NCBI RefSeq assembly: GCF_029227915.1 | Contig: NC_079877.1 | Span: 26,437,851-26,501,850 of the forward strand | DNA: 64,000 bases | From: Hydractinia symbiolongicarpus | Taxonomy: Eukaryota > Cnidaria > Hydrozoa > Anthoathecata > Hydractiniidae | Direction of reading: 5' to 3' | Part shown: in pieces, positions 1 through 43,225 of the stretch | Layout: each line of letters begins with the position of its first letter | Position numbering within the stretch: the first letter of the stretch is position 1 | The notes under the pieces: model-generated | The model's input: only the letters and a program-made list of their open reading frames with translations | What the model was told of the DNA's origin: nothing | Databases searched by the model: none | Position numbers and translations under genes: made by a program

Positions 1-137
1 AGAGAGGAAGTTGAGTTTAGATCTAACACAGTCTAGATCAGATTGGAAGAGGGTCATTAATATGCCCCGTCTAACCCATGCTAGCATGGAAAACGGACGT
101 TAAGCCGAGAATGATGATGAATGATGAATGATGATGA
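1..137 (+). mobile_element. 3' end of a LINE (same family as 28554-29896)
   Basis: The segment matches the last ~35 codons and the 3' tail of the LINE at 29780-29896 almost base for base. The frame ends with Asn-Gly-Arg-stop (TAA at 101-103), followed by GCCGAGA and a degenerate ATGATGA tail to about 137. It is cut by the window edge, so its full length is unknown. It is non-functional as seen. Confidence 0.9.
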
Positions 138-1498
138 TCTTTGTGAGGGGAATATTAAATATTTTTTAAAAAATACAATAAAATAATACAGTAATTTCTT
201 TTTCATAGCTTTATATTTTGTTGTTAAAACTTAAAAAAAAAAAAATTAAAAAAACTTAAAAATTATTGATATTGTAGTTTCTTCTGTTCTGTAAATAGGT
301 TTCATTGTTTTATTGAAATCAGAACAAAAGAATTAAATAAATCAAAAAGTTAAACAGCAACACAAAGTTTGGCAATGTATTTTGAGCAGGATTCAGAGTT
401 ATTCCACAATAAGTTTCAAGATAATTATGGCAATGTATTGCTGTAATAAAATACAGGAGGCAACCCAATTTTAAGGCTCTTGGAAAAACAATTAAGCACT
501 TGGGTGATGGTGCAAATTTTTTATGCATGTGTAATGCGCAATGTTGTTGTTGCACTTTATATGCCTGTCAGAACCGATGTCTAGGTGTGTAAGCATGTTG
601 TTTAATACCTTTACAATTCGTAATAATTTTCTAAAATACTGCTTATCTTGTTCACCCTTTTTAAATTTTTGTTCACATGTTTCATATTCCAAACTATGGA
701 AGAAATTATACCCAAGTAATCAATTATTCAAAAGCACTTTTTGTATACCAATGTGAGTTTTTGAGCACATATTATAGGTTAAAGAAATCTTTAAACTCTT
801 TTTTTTGGAAAGTGATTAGCTTGGAATCCTTTTAGTACCTCCCCTCTCTTTTGTTAAAGCATGACCTATAAACACTGTTGTATTGCTTATTATGTACTTT
901 CCAGGGTGCCCAATTTTTTTTAAAAAAATTTCAGCAGATGCATTAAAATAATGAAGTTGACTGTAAAAACAATTGTGCGTAAATTGTGTAAATTATTAAA
1001 TAACCAACTTTGAAACATATTTTAGGCATAAATCATTGCAGCCCCTGAGCCAATACTGCTTAGGTTGTCTTGTTTGCAATGTATTGCTAAGTTTTTTTTT
1101 GCTTGTTTTTTAAAAGGGAAACAGTTTTGCTCATGTGTGCAATGAATAAAAGCGTATTGCATGCATACCAGGAAAATCAGAAAGTTGGGCAGAAACCTGC
1201 AGTGGTTTTGTAAATAGAAATTCTTTCATAAAGCGTGTAAAAATTTAAAAAAATTTTACCTCATGTAACTTTTAATGCATATACAATAAAATTACTTACA
1301 TGACAATAAGAGGCACCTGTCTTTTTTTATATAGTTATCATGATCGTTATTTTTTATTAAGCTGTTTTATTAGTTATCACTTGATTTTAGCGTCATGTTT
1401 AATATATTTATGTTTGGCTTTTGTTACAATGTTGTAATCATCACACCTTCTTCTTTAGGAAAATTTGAATAAAATATTTATTAAGTAAGATTAATGAG
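138..1498. other. Gene-free upstream region of the PI3K gene
   Basis: I see no convincing coding sequence here. The short ORFs are AT-rich and low in complexity. A TTCTTCTTTAG acceptor-like sequence at about 1449-1459 suggests that a non-coding 5' exon is spliced to the exon carrying the start codon. No promoter motif could be assigned. Confidence 0.5.
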
Positions 1499-10282
<8,784 letters not shown>

Positions 10283-10543
10283 ACGAGTGATAAGCATTAC
10301 TGGATCAATTCTGTGGCATACTTATACATCATTTACTTTCGGAACTTTCTTTATGTAGATGATTTTCAAAACAATGAGGACCTTCTTTAGATTTTTGACG
10401 TGGAGGAGAATTTATATACTGATCAAAAACATATATAGTAATATATAACCAGTCTCGTAAAAAAGCGAGAGATTTTATTTCCACGATTTTTTATGGTTTT
10501 TTGAAACAGAGATGAAGTGCTTTACCGTGCAAATTAACTTTAT

Positions 10544-10665
10544 ACTAGTCGTTAATCCATGAAAAAATCCACAACCTCGCCCGTCAGCAAATTATTTACT
10601 CTTCAGGGTACCAAGAATGAAGCTACAGCGCAACTATTTTAAAAGAGAAAATACGGATACGGGTG
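10544..10665 (+). repeat. Dispersed repeat family copy 1 (TAGTCGTTA...CGGGT)
   Basis: Shares its left end (CTAGTCGTTAATCCATG, then AAAAATCCAC, then CGCCCG) and right end (ATACGGATACGGGT) with copies at 21788-21916 and 40842-40998. No ORF, so probably a non-autonomous element. Confidence 0.6.
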
Positions 10666-10773
10666 TAAGTGCAGCGAAAAAAATTTTTCTGTTAAGTAGT
10701 CGAAAGTATTTACAGATTATATTCAGTCGCGGTTATTAGCGCAAAACTCTGTTTTGAAAATACGCTTTCTGCC

Positions 10774-10860
10774 AACCTCGTCCCCAGGGCTCTTTTTCTC
10801 TTTCTGACAACCTCGGACAGCGAATTTGTCAGAAAGAGAAAAAGAGCCATGGGACAAGGT
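10774..10860. repeat. Foldback MITE, family AACCTCGTCCCCAGGG
   Basis: A near-perfect inverted repeat with ~35-bp arms around a ~17-base loop. The left arm starts AACCTCGTCCCCAGGGC and the right arm ends GCCATGGGACAAGGT. The terminal motif recurs at 49834-49922 and 50274-50372. Confidence 0.8.
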
Positions 10861-12681
10861 AAGCTTTCTGTAAATTTCTTAGCAATTACCTTAGTATAAA
10901 AGTTTTTGATAATATATAACACGATTTTTATAATTTCTTAAAGTGAACGAATTTTTTTACTTCTTACAAGTTAATTGCTATCATCTCTCCTTGGGTTGAT
11001 CAACAAAGCTAAAGTCTTACAAATTTTTATATTGTGTTCTTGTTTTGCTATTTTTAGGTTTTGAAATTAAAAAAAACTGTATATTTGTGTAAAAGTAAAT
11101 ATTTTTAAGTTAATCCCTCTGTTAAGGTTTCTTTAAATTGCAGTTTTCATGGCAGCCCCCAACCTTCAGACGTCACCGCTCAATTTGATCAATCTCCTGA
11201 CAACAAAGATGGTAGATTAATGGCGCTGCAACCAGAAAAAAAATAATGCCCGCACTCAAAAGTACTAGACTCCTAAAGTGGCAAAGGAAACCTCGAGAAC
11301 TTATTCTGGTTAAATATTTATCGCCAGTGATATACAATGCCTTGACTAAATGTTGCTAAAATTTCTAGTGTACTATTTTTTATAAACAAACCAAGTTGTT
11401 AAAGGGTGAGAGGTTGAGAAAGTTAAGAAACCAGCACATTTCAATATTTGCCACTACCACCCAGATCTTCACTGGAAGCCGTTTGACCCAGGCTCCCGCT
11501 AAAGTCTGGTAGCGATCCTAATGCCCTACTTGCCAAGGCTTTTACGTATAAATGATAACGTAATGTACGTAAGTTCATGAGGATCTCCAAGTGAAATTTT
11601 GAAAAATTTGAATTACAATTAGCGACGTTGGGGTCAAAATTTCGCCCTTAGGAAACGAGGCTTATCAATAATGGAGTGCGCTTATAAATACAGGATGCAT
11701 GCCTCGCCTATTTTCCAAAACTTTATTTCATATATTGGTACTTTTCCCTTAGGAAATTTCGTGAGCGTTAAATTTTTTGCGAATTACCAAAAGTTAATTT
11801 TAATAATTTTCAGTAATGAACCTTGCGTAATTTTAAATTATTAAACACAAAATTAAATTTTTAACATTAATTTTCTTGAATCAAAAAAACATTTCTGGAG
11901 GTGATGAACTTACTCTACTAGATACTCTTAAAAAAATTCGCAATGGTCAAACTTTGTGAAAGGTTCATCACATAATGCACGTTTCCATTTAGCTGCATTT
12001 TTCGCTGTATGCCACAAAAAGTTCCCCAGCTTTTTCATTAGCGCATAAGCACTTAGATAAGTTTTTTCTAAATGAGTTTGGATACTAATACCCGTTTACG
12101 CAAAGGACACGCGAACATCAAACATTAGCACAAACAAAGTAATAAGAACATTTCTTGATAAACATGAAAACCTTGTTTACGATTAATTTGGGGGTTAAGG
12201 CTTGTTGCCTAGCAGCAAAAATTTTTCAAATATAAAACCAACTGAAATTTGTAAATAGCGGCATGTTTTCAGGTTTTTATAGTTCATCTAATTAATTATA
12301 TACGGTATAATTTTTATTCCCTCCTTTTTATGACTGAATAATATAGGCTTGTTAATGCTTGATGTTTTCGGCCAAATTTTGAGCCACATTATGCTTATAA
12401 AAATTACTGTACTTTGTGCACAATGTTATAAAACCAACGAATAGAACAGAACGATAAATTAACAATGAGATTGATCTACTGCTACGCAACATCTATGTAG
12501 CTCTTAAGATGCGGAGTCTAATTTACATTTTAAAATTTTACAAATTTACAGAATTAAAACTAAAAAAAGATTTAGTGTTTTCTACCAACCATCAGCTCGC
12601 TCTAGTAAGCCTGTTCCATAAAACAAGCTTCTAACCTAAGTCGCCAGTGGGCTGTCCTAAAGGATCTACACTCTCTATTTT

Positions 12682-15600
12682 TTAATTTATTTGCTCCAGT
12701 TGAAAAGAAACCACAAATCCGAACTGTTTGGCCAATGTGTATATATCTGGTCTTAGTTTGCACAGCTCATACATTTCTGCAAACATCGTATTGTGTTTAT
12801 ATCTAAACTGAAACCACTCGCGCGGTGAAGTAGGAAAAGGAACACTCCACGTGTTAGGACGACCATTCAGTTTGATAATACCATTTAGTTTAAATGCTAA
12901 CGAACTTTTGCCGAAACCTTGCTTATTCTGCAACATGTTCTTACATTTACATAAAATTTGCAGTCTCGTACTTTGTCGACCCCGTAAATATATCCCGATT
13001 TCAAATCCGTTTAATATAATCGGGCAACCAAGAGAAAATATATCTGCGTCGTTCTCCTGGCGAACGAACTTGGCGTATCTTTTTCTTTTTAGCACCATGT
13101 AGGGTTTTACGGTTAGGGACGCTACGGAATTCTGAATTCCGTAAGTGTAAATACATTCTTGTAACTTGTTTATATACCAGTCTTTATAACCGCCCCAGAT
13201 CGAGAAAGGCGAATTTTCACACGTCATGACGTTTGTAAGGAAGTCACCTGTGACGTGGTTGGTATCAACAACCGACAATAACTTCTCAATAAAAATCAGA
13301 ACATCGCTTTTAAACTTGGCATCCTCCGCCAAAAGCGGTTCTCTTGATTTCAACCAAACTTGCATGCAGTACACAAACAAATTCTTATGTTTAATGTTAA
13401 TCTGATGTTGAACGTTAGGCTCCAGAAACAAATTTAACGTACACAAAGGTAGCTGAATAAATTTCCCTGGCGTCTTTTCAAGACATTCGTCTAAGGGAGA
13501 GAACATATAGATGAGCACTGGTGCGCACATTTTCTTCACGTTTGCGCACATACTTTGGTGAAATGGTAACTGGTTCTCCATTGCAGAGACAAGTAACACA
13601 ATTTTGTTAATTTCAGTAAGTTTGACCAAGGTTTTGGCTTTTTTGCTTAAGAAATCTAAGCACGCACTAATCAATCCGTCATAACAATACCGCATGGCAA
13701 GAAAACAAACTTCCAGTACAGTATTTAGATCGTGGCTGTTTATATGTTGTTTGTTATAAAAACAACGTAACAGGATCAGCATAGGCTCGGTCTCACCCTT
13801 CCGAACTTGAACTTTGATTTCCTTCTCATTGGTTTCTCTCATCCCACTCGAGAAAAGGCAGTTAAAGAAAGAGCTTTTTGCCGCAAGTATTACGCTGTGC
13901 ACATGCACTTTTGTTGATTTTATAACATTTTTCTCAATGACGTTACCTTGATCATTCGGTACATTGTTGCAGTTTATAGGATTAGAAAGGACAGACGAGA
14001 AAGCATTCTCTTTTGTCGAGCAAGTTTGTTCAACAATTTGAAATATCTGTTCACTTTTGACATCACATGTTATGCTCTCCCCAGTTTCTTCCACTTTTAT
14101 CGGCTGTACATCAACAGATGACGACTCCTCGTTTTCAATGTTCGTCAGCTCCTCGTCCGAACAGGCCGCTACTTCGACACTTTCTGTAACTTCCTCAGCG
14201 TCTATCTCAATAACTGGAATGTCATCTGTATTTACGCTTTCTTGTCTTCTTTCATCAGTAAATGAAGTTGAAGATCCCTTTTCCACGTTGTTGATGGGTA
14301 CGTCTTTTGAAAAGCTGCAAGGATCAGACTGATAAAATAAAAACAACAACAGATGTATCAAATGTACATAAAAAAAGTTTAGGCAGACAACTGTTAGTCA
14401 AAAATTACGTAACAAATCTAATTCACTTTCCACCTCAAGTATAAAATTGTTTATTATTATTATTATTATTGAATTATTGAAATTTGTTTACCCATAAACC
14501 CTTTAGTTCCTATTGGCACTGCTATCATCGAGGGTTCTGCAAAGGGGGTCCTAGAAGTGGCACAACTTCACAAATAAGTTTGGCAGATAAATAAAGTTAA
14601 AAAAAAACGAAATATTAATTTTTATGTTAAAGTTTGTTGTAATAGGAAAGTGAGTCAGAACATTTACTCTACAGTCTGCTAATGCGAATGCTGTTACCGA
14701 AAATCGCAAAAAAGTTTTCTAATCTTTTGCTTTATGAAACTCTTCAAACTATTGAGGCAATTAATTTACGCTAATTTTGGTGCCTTTTGTCAATTTTGCA
14801 GAAATTAGTTTCCGCAAAAATTACTGGAATGTCTGCTATTTGCGAAATTTTCGAAAATTAATTCTCGAGAAATGATTTTTTTTCCTTTCTAAAAATTTAC
14901 ACTATATTTAGTATATAATTTAAATTTGAATTTTAACTTCGGCGGTCTTTATTTTAGGTCTCCTACATAGACCTTGAAAAAGGTATACGGTCCTCATTTT
15001 CTTTTTTCGTGTCAGTCACAAAATTTAATTCTTGCAAAAACTTCACAATAATCAGTTTTCGCGAAAATTAAATTTTGTTTTAAAAAGAAATATTGTGAAA
15101 ATTAATTCCCTTAATGCTGTTCAATTCTCACATTATTTTTTCATTTAAACATATTTCTCATCCCTTGCATATTCGAATCAGCAATACGTAGTGTATATCA
15201 TTTTGGAAAATGTAAATAGGAAAACATACCAACCTCTGAACTTTTATATTTCTTTTCACATGTCTGTTGCACAGGACAGCCTTCACCCACTGTTAACTTT
15301 CTTTTATTTGTTCCAGCATCACAGGAAATGTTCACAACCTAAATAAAAAGATTTCAATTCAAACATGGGGTTTCTTTCAGGGTGGCCACAGGTTTTACAT
15401 TTCATAATTTTAGGAGGTCAAAATAGGAGAAAACACTATAATTTTTTTTAGGTTATTTTTGAGATTAAAGGTGTTAGGATTTCTGACAATTAGTTATAGC
15501 AAATAATTACATTCGATCAGTAAATTAGGCCATTATCACTAACTAAAATCATTCGGGCTACAGAAACACTGGGGTGCCATTCGATTTGTAATAATAATCA

Positions 15601-17350
15601 AAAAAAAAAAAGATTGTATTAAAAAGAAGTCCAGAAGTTCTTTCTCCCACACGACACAGCAGGCAATAAGTCAGCCCTGCCCTAGGTTTTGCGAGGAGAG
15701 ATGTTCTGCGAAGACTTTAACAATTGAGTATCCTGTATAGTTTTCTTTATGTTAAACTGTGCCGGTGACAAGCATTTTCGAAGCATGTCACCGGCGACTT
15801 CTGCGATATACAGCCTAATGATCACGTTGGCAGTTTTATTGCCGCCCTAAAAAAAATTCTAATTTTAAGGGCAGTCAGTTTATAATAAATCTGAAAAGAA
15901 AACAAAATAAAAAACTGCATTAAATTGGTGCCGTTCTTTTATCATTTTACAAAAATAAAAATCTATACGTGAGAATTTGTTCATCATTTTATAGCTTTTA
16001 TAGCTTAACGTTAAAACTTGCGAGGAAACCGTTAAGTATAATTGCCTTGGTAAGTGGTTTTTGGCTTGCAAAATGAGCAAAAATCATCAATCTACAAGAT
16101 TCTTGGATTTCCTATTTTTTGTCTCGTTCAAATTTATAACAAAATTTCTTTAAAATTTTTGGACCTAATTATTTTTTGGCTTGGTCTAAAATTTTTGTCA
16201 TATATATACTATAGGCTTTTGTATATTTAGAAAGATTCAGAAAAATAGTTAAAGTTAAAATATTTCCCAACACTGTGACTCCATGTTTAGATCCTCAATT
16301 AACAAACATAAGACAATGCCATGAGTTCCATGCGATAGCAACATGCCAACATCAGCTATCCAGGCGTGTGAGTTATGGGATGTGTTAAATATGCTCTTTA
16401 GTAAAAATGGCAAAGAAATTATAAGAAGTTGATATTTTAGAGAGTAGTCAAGTTGCAGCTTATGAAAATGCAAAAAGCATTTATTAAAAAATGTATTTGA
16501 AAAATCAATTGTGTAACATCATGAGCAACTGCATCATTAAAAACAGTTTATAACCACTTGTGGTTAAATTAAATTAAGCGTTAATTAAATGCCACATTTT
16601 TTTATCCCTGTTAAATAAAAGTTTGTAAATTAAATGCTGTGTTTTTTTCTGCGTGTGTTAAATTAAATGTGTTGAACATTGTATTTTAAAATTCTTAACT
16701 GTATAAAAAAACATGCCCTTAATTGTTACTACAGAGAAAATATAACCCTGATGACAAGAGGTTGGGGGTAAATAGCACTATAAACAAAATGGCAGACCAT
16801 CGCGGTGAGTACACATGGGATGAGCCAGCGTCTCTTCTTTCACTGTTTAAACTTAATTATAGCACACCACTTAGGGGACTAAAAAAAAAATTTTAAAAAA
16901 CACACACACAAATTATCTAGCTAGAGATATAGATTTGCACGTGTCATGTGTGTAGCACGCATGTTGTTTTCTCCATTTCCTGAATTTCCTGAAAAATGGC
17001 CCAAAATTATTCACAGCAAAGATAACATTATGGAGAACAAAGGTGATGACTTGCCAAAGATTGCTACATATATGGGGGTGAGTTTGAGCAACCTTTTGAA
17101 TAAAATTTGCCTTTCTTACTGAATAACTCCTGAGTTGCCCAAATTATCTTTGAAATTACCTCTGGGTAGCTAGCTAGCCCAGAGGTAAATAACACCAACT
17201 AATAGTTAAATAAAAAAATAAACTTACTTCTTCTACTTCTACGATATAAAGCGTCCTATCACTTAGTGCTTCGTTGTCAAAAAAAATGTCAAATGGATCT
17301 CCCTCCATGATCTCAGGAACTTCCATTTGCTTTACCCTGACTGTCAGCAT
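12682..17350 (-). CDS. BTB-BACK protein of the LRB/POB1 type
   Basis: Three exons on the minus strand: 17228-17350, 15234-15338, 12682-14328. All junctions are phase 0, giving 624 aa. Residues ~19-41 (DPFDIFFDNEALSDRTLYIV) match the first strand of the plant POB1 BTB domain. An acidic, Ser-rich, probably disordered insert follows (~42-210). The BTB then resumes at ~216 (VHSVILAAKSSFF, FSSGMRE). A BACK-like helical region (~310-440) and a C-terminal ~150-residue domain in the position of the POB1 MATH-like tail follow. Such proteins act as CUL3 ubiquitin-ligase adaptors in plants; a similar role here is inference. The start is the first ATG after an in-frame TAA; a second ATG lies eight codons later. 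The last exon starts after TTATCAG at 14329-14330. Possible polyA signal near 12312. Confidence 0.8.
14454..14575 (-). mobile_element. SINE copy C (3' part, reversed)
   Basis: On the minus strand this matches the 3' body of the SINE at 18478-18775: ACCCTCGATGATAGCAGT, CCAATAGGAACTAAAG, GGGTAAACA. It ends in an (AAT)n tail. The tRNA-like head is missing. It sits in intron 2 of the BTB gene. Confidence 0.75.
14770..15115. repeat. TTTCGCGAAAATTAA-type repeat cluster
   Basis: Multiple direct and inverted variants of TTTTCGCGAAAATTAA occur in BTB intron 2 (for example near 14845-14875 and 15055-15075). No coding potential; probably a decayed foldback element. Confidence 0.5.
16790..17081 (+). other. 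Unassigned exon-like pair on the plus strand
   Basis: An ATG in good context (ACAAAATGG) opens MADHR and runs into a GTGAGT donor near 16806. About 220 bases on, after a pyrimidine-rich tract, an open block encodes ENKGDDLPKIATYMG followed by GTGAGT at about 17077. With acceptor CAGCAAAG the two join in frame. I found no continuing exon and recognise no family. It lies inside intron 1 of the minus-strand BTB gene. It could be the 5' part of a small gene or chance. Confidence 0.2.
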
Positions 17351-19709
17351 TAGATTAAGCAGCCACTCGTTTGCCGTAAATACGGACTTTTACACGACCC
17401 CGTTAGCCATAAAGAGCAACCGGGCTGTATTTTAATTAAAAGCCGCACTAGCACTGATGGCTCCTCGTATCTTTACCCGACGCGCGCCAAACACCAAGTA
17501 TTTACAAATACTTTAGTGTTTCTAGCTAAATTTTATGATAAATGCTCTTTTCTGAATATTGTTTTATGATATATGTCCCAACTTTGTGTACCTTTTATAA
17601 TCTATGTATTTTTTATTAACATCCAGGTTTAACCTGGGTTTAATAATAGCCACTTCAGCCTCTGAGGCTGAAATTTCTAAGATATCTGTGTAGCTAGCTA
17701 GCTAGCTAATGATGCTCTCAAACTTAAAATTATTTTTTTAATTGCTAGGTGTAACAAAGCATGTAGAGAAGTGTTATGCAGAAATTTAGTAAGCCAATAT
17801 TAAAAAAAATTGGTTAAATTACAGAAGTGATATAAATTGGGTAAAAAAGTAGGAGTTTCAATGTTTCGTTTTAATGGGAAATCTTGTGCGTAAATGAAAA
17901 TAATATGAAAGACTTTGCTCAAATTAATGATTAACCATATCAAGTATTATATGGTTCTTTTGCATATTCGGAATTGAAATTCCAATGAACGAAATGATTC
18001 TCCACTAGCAAGATAACGCAATGTAAGATAACGCAGTGTAAGACAGGCACATTTCTTCTGGTTTTATGTAATCACGCATATTTGATCCTGTTTAATGATA
18101 TGTTTATAGACCTTCTGTAACAACAAAAATTAAAATCTATCCAACCTCATGTTCTTGAAGGCTATATTATCTAGCTTTAAGTCAGTGAATAGCTAGTAAG
18201 AAACGCACCATATCGTTGTTGTTTTACGATCCATGGTTGGGTCCATATTTTATTTCTTCTTCTTTCTTCCTCATCTTTCTCGTCAAGTAAATAACGCTAT
18301 GATAGCTGCTTTTTGCACAGCCATATTGAGTTAGTGAGTGAAAAAAGTGATAACCTTGTTGCATATAAATTGTTGCACAGGTGGCGAGACAAGAGCGACT
18401 TTTTGACCATGCAATGCAACAAAATCGCTTTGCATGCGGATGAAAAAATTGCATCATCTCCCCAAAGCTTTAAATAGCTAAGCGATAAAAATGGAAAATT
18501 GAATTGCGGGAGGTCTTGGGTTCAAACCCCAGCAAAGTAATGCCAGAGACTATAAAATTATGAATCTATCATTTCTGCTTAGCGTTTAGCATGAGAATAG
18601 AATTGATGTCTTAGAACTTGTCTTAGTTGAGCGATTGCTGTGCGTGGCACAACTTTGTTACTCAAATAGGAGTTTTAAATGCACTGGGACGCCCTTCACA
18701 GTACCCTCGTTGATAGCAGTACCAATAGGAACTAAAGCCTATCCTGGGTAAACAATTTCAAATAAATAAATAAATTAGCAACATAGTCATTTAAAGTTAT
18801 TATAACTGAGTCATTATTGAAATAAAAACACAATTTTTTGACAAAACTATTTTATGTGAAATTATTCGCGTGAGAGAGGTAAAGAATCATGGCATAATAG
18901 AATAGTTTTACATATTTCTAAAAAGTACCCAAACTTTTACAGTCTGAAATAGTTTATTTAATATGGTAATAATAAATACCATTTTTAACTTCCAATTTGT
19001 GAGCATTTGGATGTTTCTCACTAACTGAATAGAAAATAGTACCTGAATGACTTATTTAAAAGACTTATATAATAAGACTTATTTAAAATTTTTATGTTTA
19101 GAGGGAGCTTTTATTCCGCAGGGGCGCTTATTAACTTTATAATACTTAATAAAAACAAGTAAATTGTGTCATTTCAGCATACACAGACAATAAGAAGGTA
19201 GCAAATGTCCTCTCAATTAAGCGTGCAGGAATAAAAAAAAGTATAGCTGCTTTGAGCTGGTTTTTGAGGAGGTAGACCTGGCTATAAGGGGGGCGGTTAT
19301 TTGAGCAGGGTCACTTATTGAAGAAAATGTCTCTTAGGGAGGCGCTTATTCTAGCAGGGAGCGCTTGTTCCGTCATTTACGGTATACAAGCTTCACAGTC
19401 CACAGTTACATATTTTTTTAACACAGTTTTTAATGCATGTGGAAAAGGTGTGATCCTGCAGGTCTGACTGAAAAGCCTGACAAATTATTTTTTTATGTGT
19501 TGACAAATTGACTGTTTGCTGGATTAAAGAATTAAAAAATCTAGTCAGGAATTAATAGTGGCTGTATATAGTAGAGATGTGACTAGAAAGGCAGGTCAAA
19601 CTACTTTCTATGGACACTCAAATTAATATTTTTAGGCTTTCGTAGCTCAAAAATTTATTATTGTTTTTAGTCAAAAAATTATTATATATATATATACATC
19701 CCTTGAGTA
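17351..19709. other. Region between the divergent BTB and STAG genes
   Basis: The first ~150 bases upstream of the BTB start are less AT-rich and could be its promoter. The rest holds a GCTAGCTAGCTA run (~17693-17709) and a SINE (18478-18775). An acceptor-like TTTTTAG at ~19664-19670 may begin the exon carrying the STAG start codon, implying a non-coding STAG 5' exon upstream. Confidence 0.4.
18478..18775 (+). mobile_element. SINE copy A (tRNA-derived head)
   Basis: Carries a perfect pol III B box (GGTTCAAACC at 18519-18528) and a body shared with copy B at 35333-35728: GAGACTRT, TTCAGCATGAGAATAGRATTGA-like and TATCCTGGGTAAA. It ends in an (AAAT)n tail. The A box is poorly kept. Confidence 0.8.
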
Positions 19710-42381
<22,672 letters not shown>

Positions 42382-43225
42382 TCATTTAAACATACAACGA
42401 TACAAGTATTAAAGATTTTTATTGACTTCACTCGAAATACTTCGACGAGTTATTATTCCTCCCTGTGCTTACAACGGCATAAAACGTCACTTTAGCATGT
42501 AAATATTCTGTGTATAATTTTTAAGTTTTTTTCGTACTACTTTCAAAGTTGGATTTTCACTCAAACCAATCTCACATGCGCCTCATTTCTGCTTGTTTTC
42601 TTTCACTAACTAGAAATATTACTTTACACGTTTCTTTTTTGGTCAAACACAGCTTTTGCAACCCTGCCATGTTGGTTACCTGATATTAGTTTTTCACATC
42701 TGTTTACATTTTACTCCAGTTTTTGATAAGCATTATTTTATTTTGCATAGTTTTGTAGTCGAAAAAGTATACTCTGTTTCCACTTTTGTTTGGGACAGGG
42801 GTACACAATTACGAAATTACGCGTTTTTATGCCCGCGTATTTACAAATTTACGCGTGCGTAAAAAAGGGTTTGAGTAAAAATCCAGCTTTTAACCCTGGC
42901 TAAAACTCCCACACACAGCGTTACTGATCTGCACACAAAAACTCCATCGCAGTGTTGTTTTTCTGCAGCTTCATTTGTTACTTAAATTGTTGTCATGCTA
43001 TCTACGTTCTATTGTTTCCAACATATTTTATTTGTACATAACTTAATTAAGTAAAATATGAACAGTAGGTCATGAATTACTGGCGTCATGAGTTCTTTTT
43101 TAATCGTCGATATTAATCAGTCTTAATCAGCCCTTTTTTTCCTACATATTATCTGACGGCAAAATTTTGTACCTTGGAGTGGTTATCTAAACTTTTTGCG
43201 CTTAAATGTTTACATCCAGTGAACC
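42382..43225. other. Gene-free spacer after STAG
   Basis: Contains the STAG polyA signal (ATTAAA at 42408) and AT-rich sequence with no recognisable coding region or repeat. Confidence 0.5.

Larger units (their letters stand above)
10283..12681. other. Intergenic region with foldback repeats
   Basis: Between the convergent PI3K and BTB-BACK genes. It contains a TAGTCGTTA-type dispersed repeat (10544-10665), a long hairpin MITE (10774-10860), and an isolated exon-like frame at 11145-11246. On the minus strand an AATAAA (about 12312-12317) could serve the BTB gene. Otherwise I see nothing. Confidence 0.5.

Noticed and set aside
12851-14332. Plus-strand open frames over the BTB gene
   Set aside because: Shadows of the large minus-strand last exon, which has clear BTB-BACK sequence.
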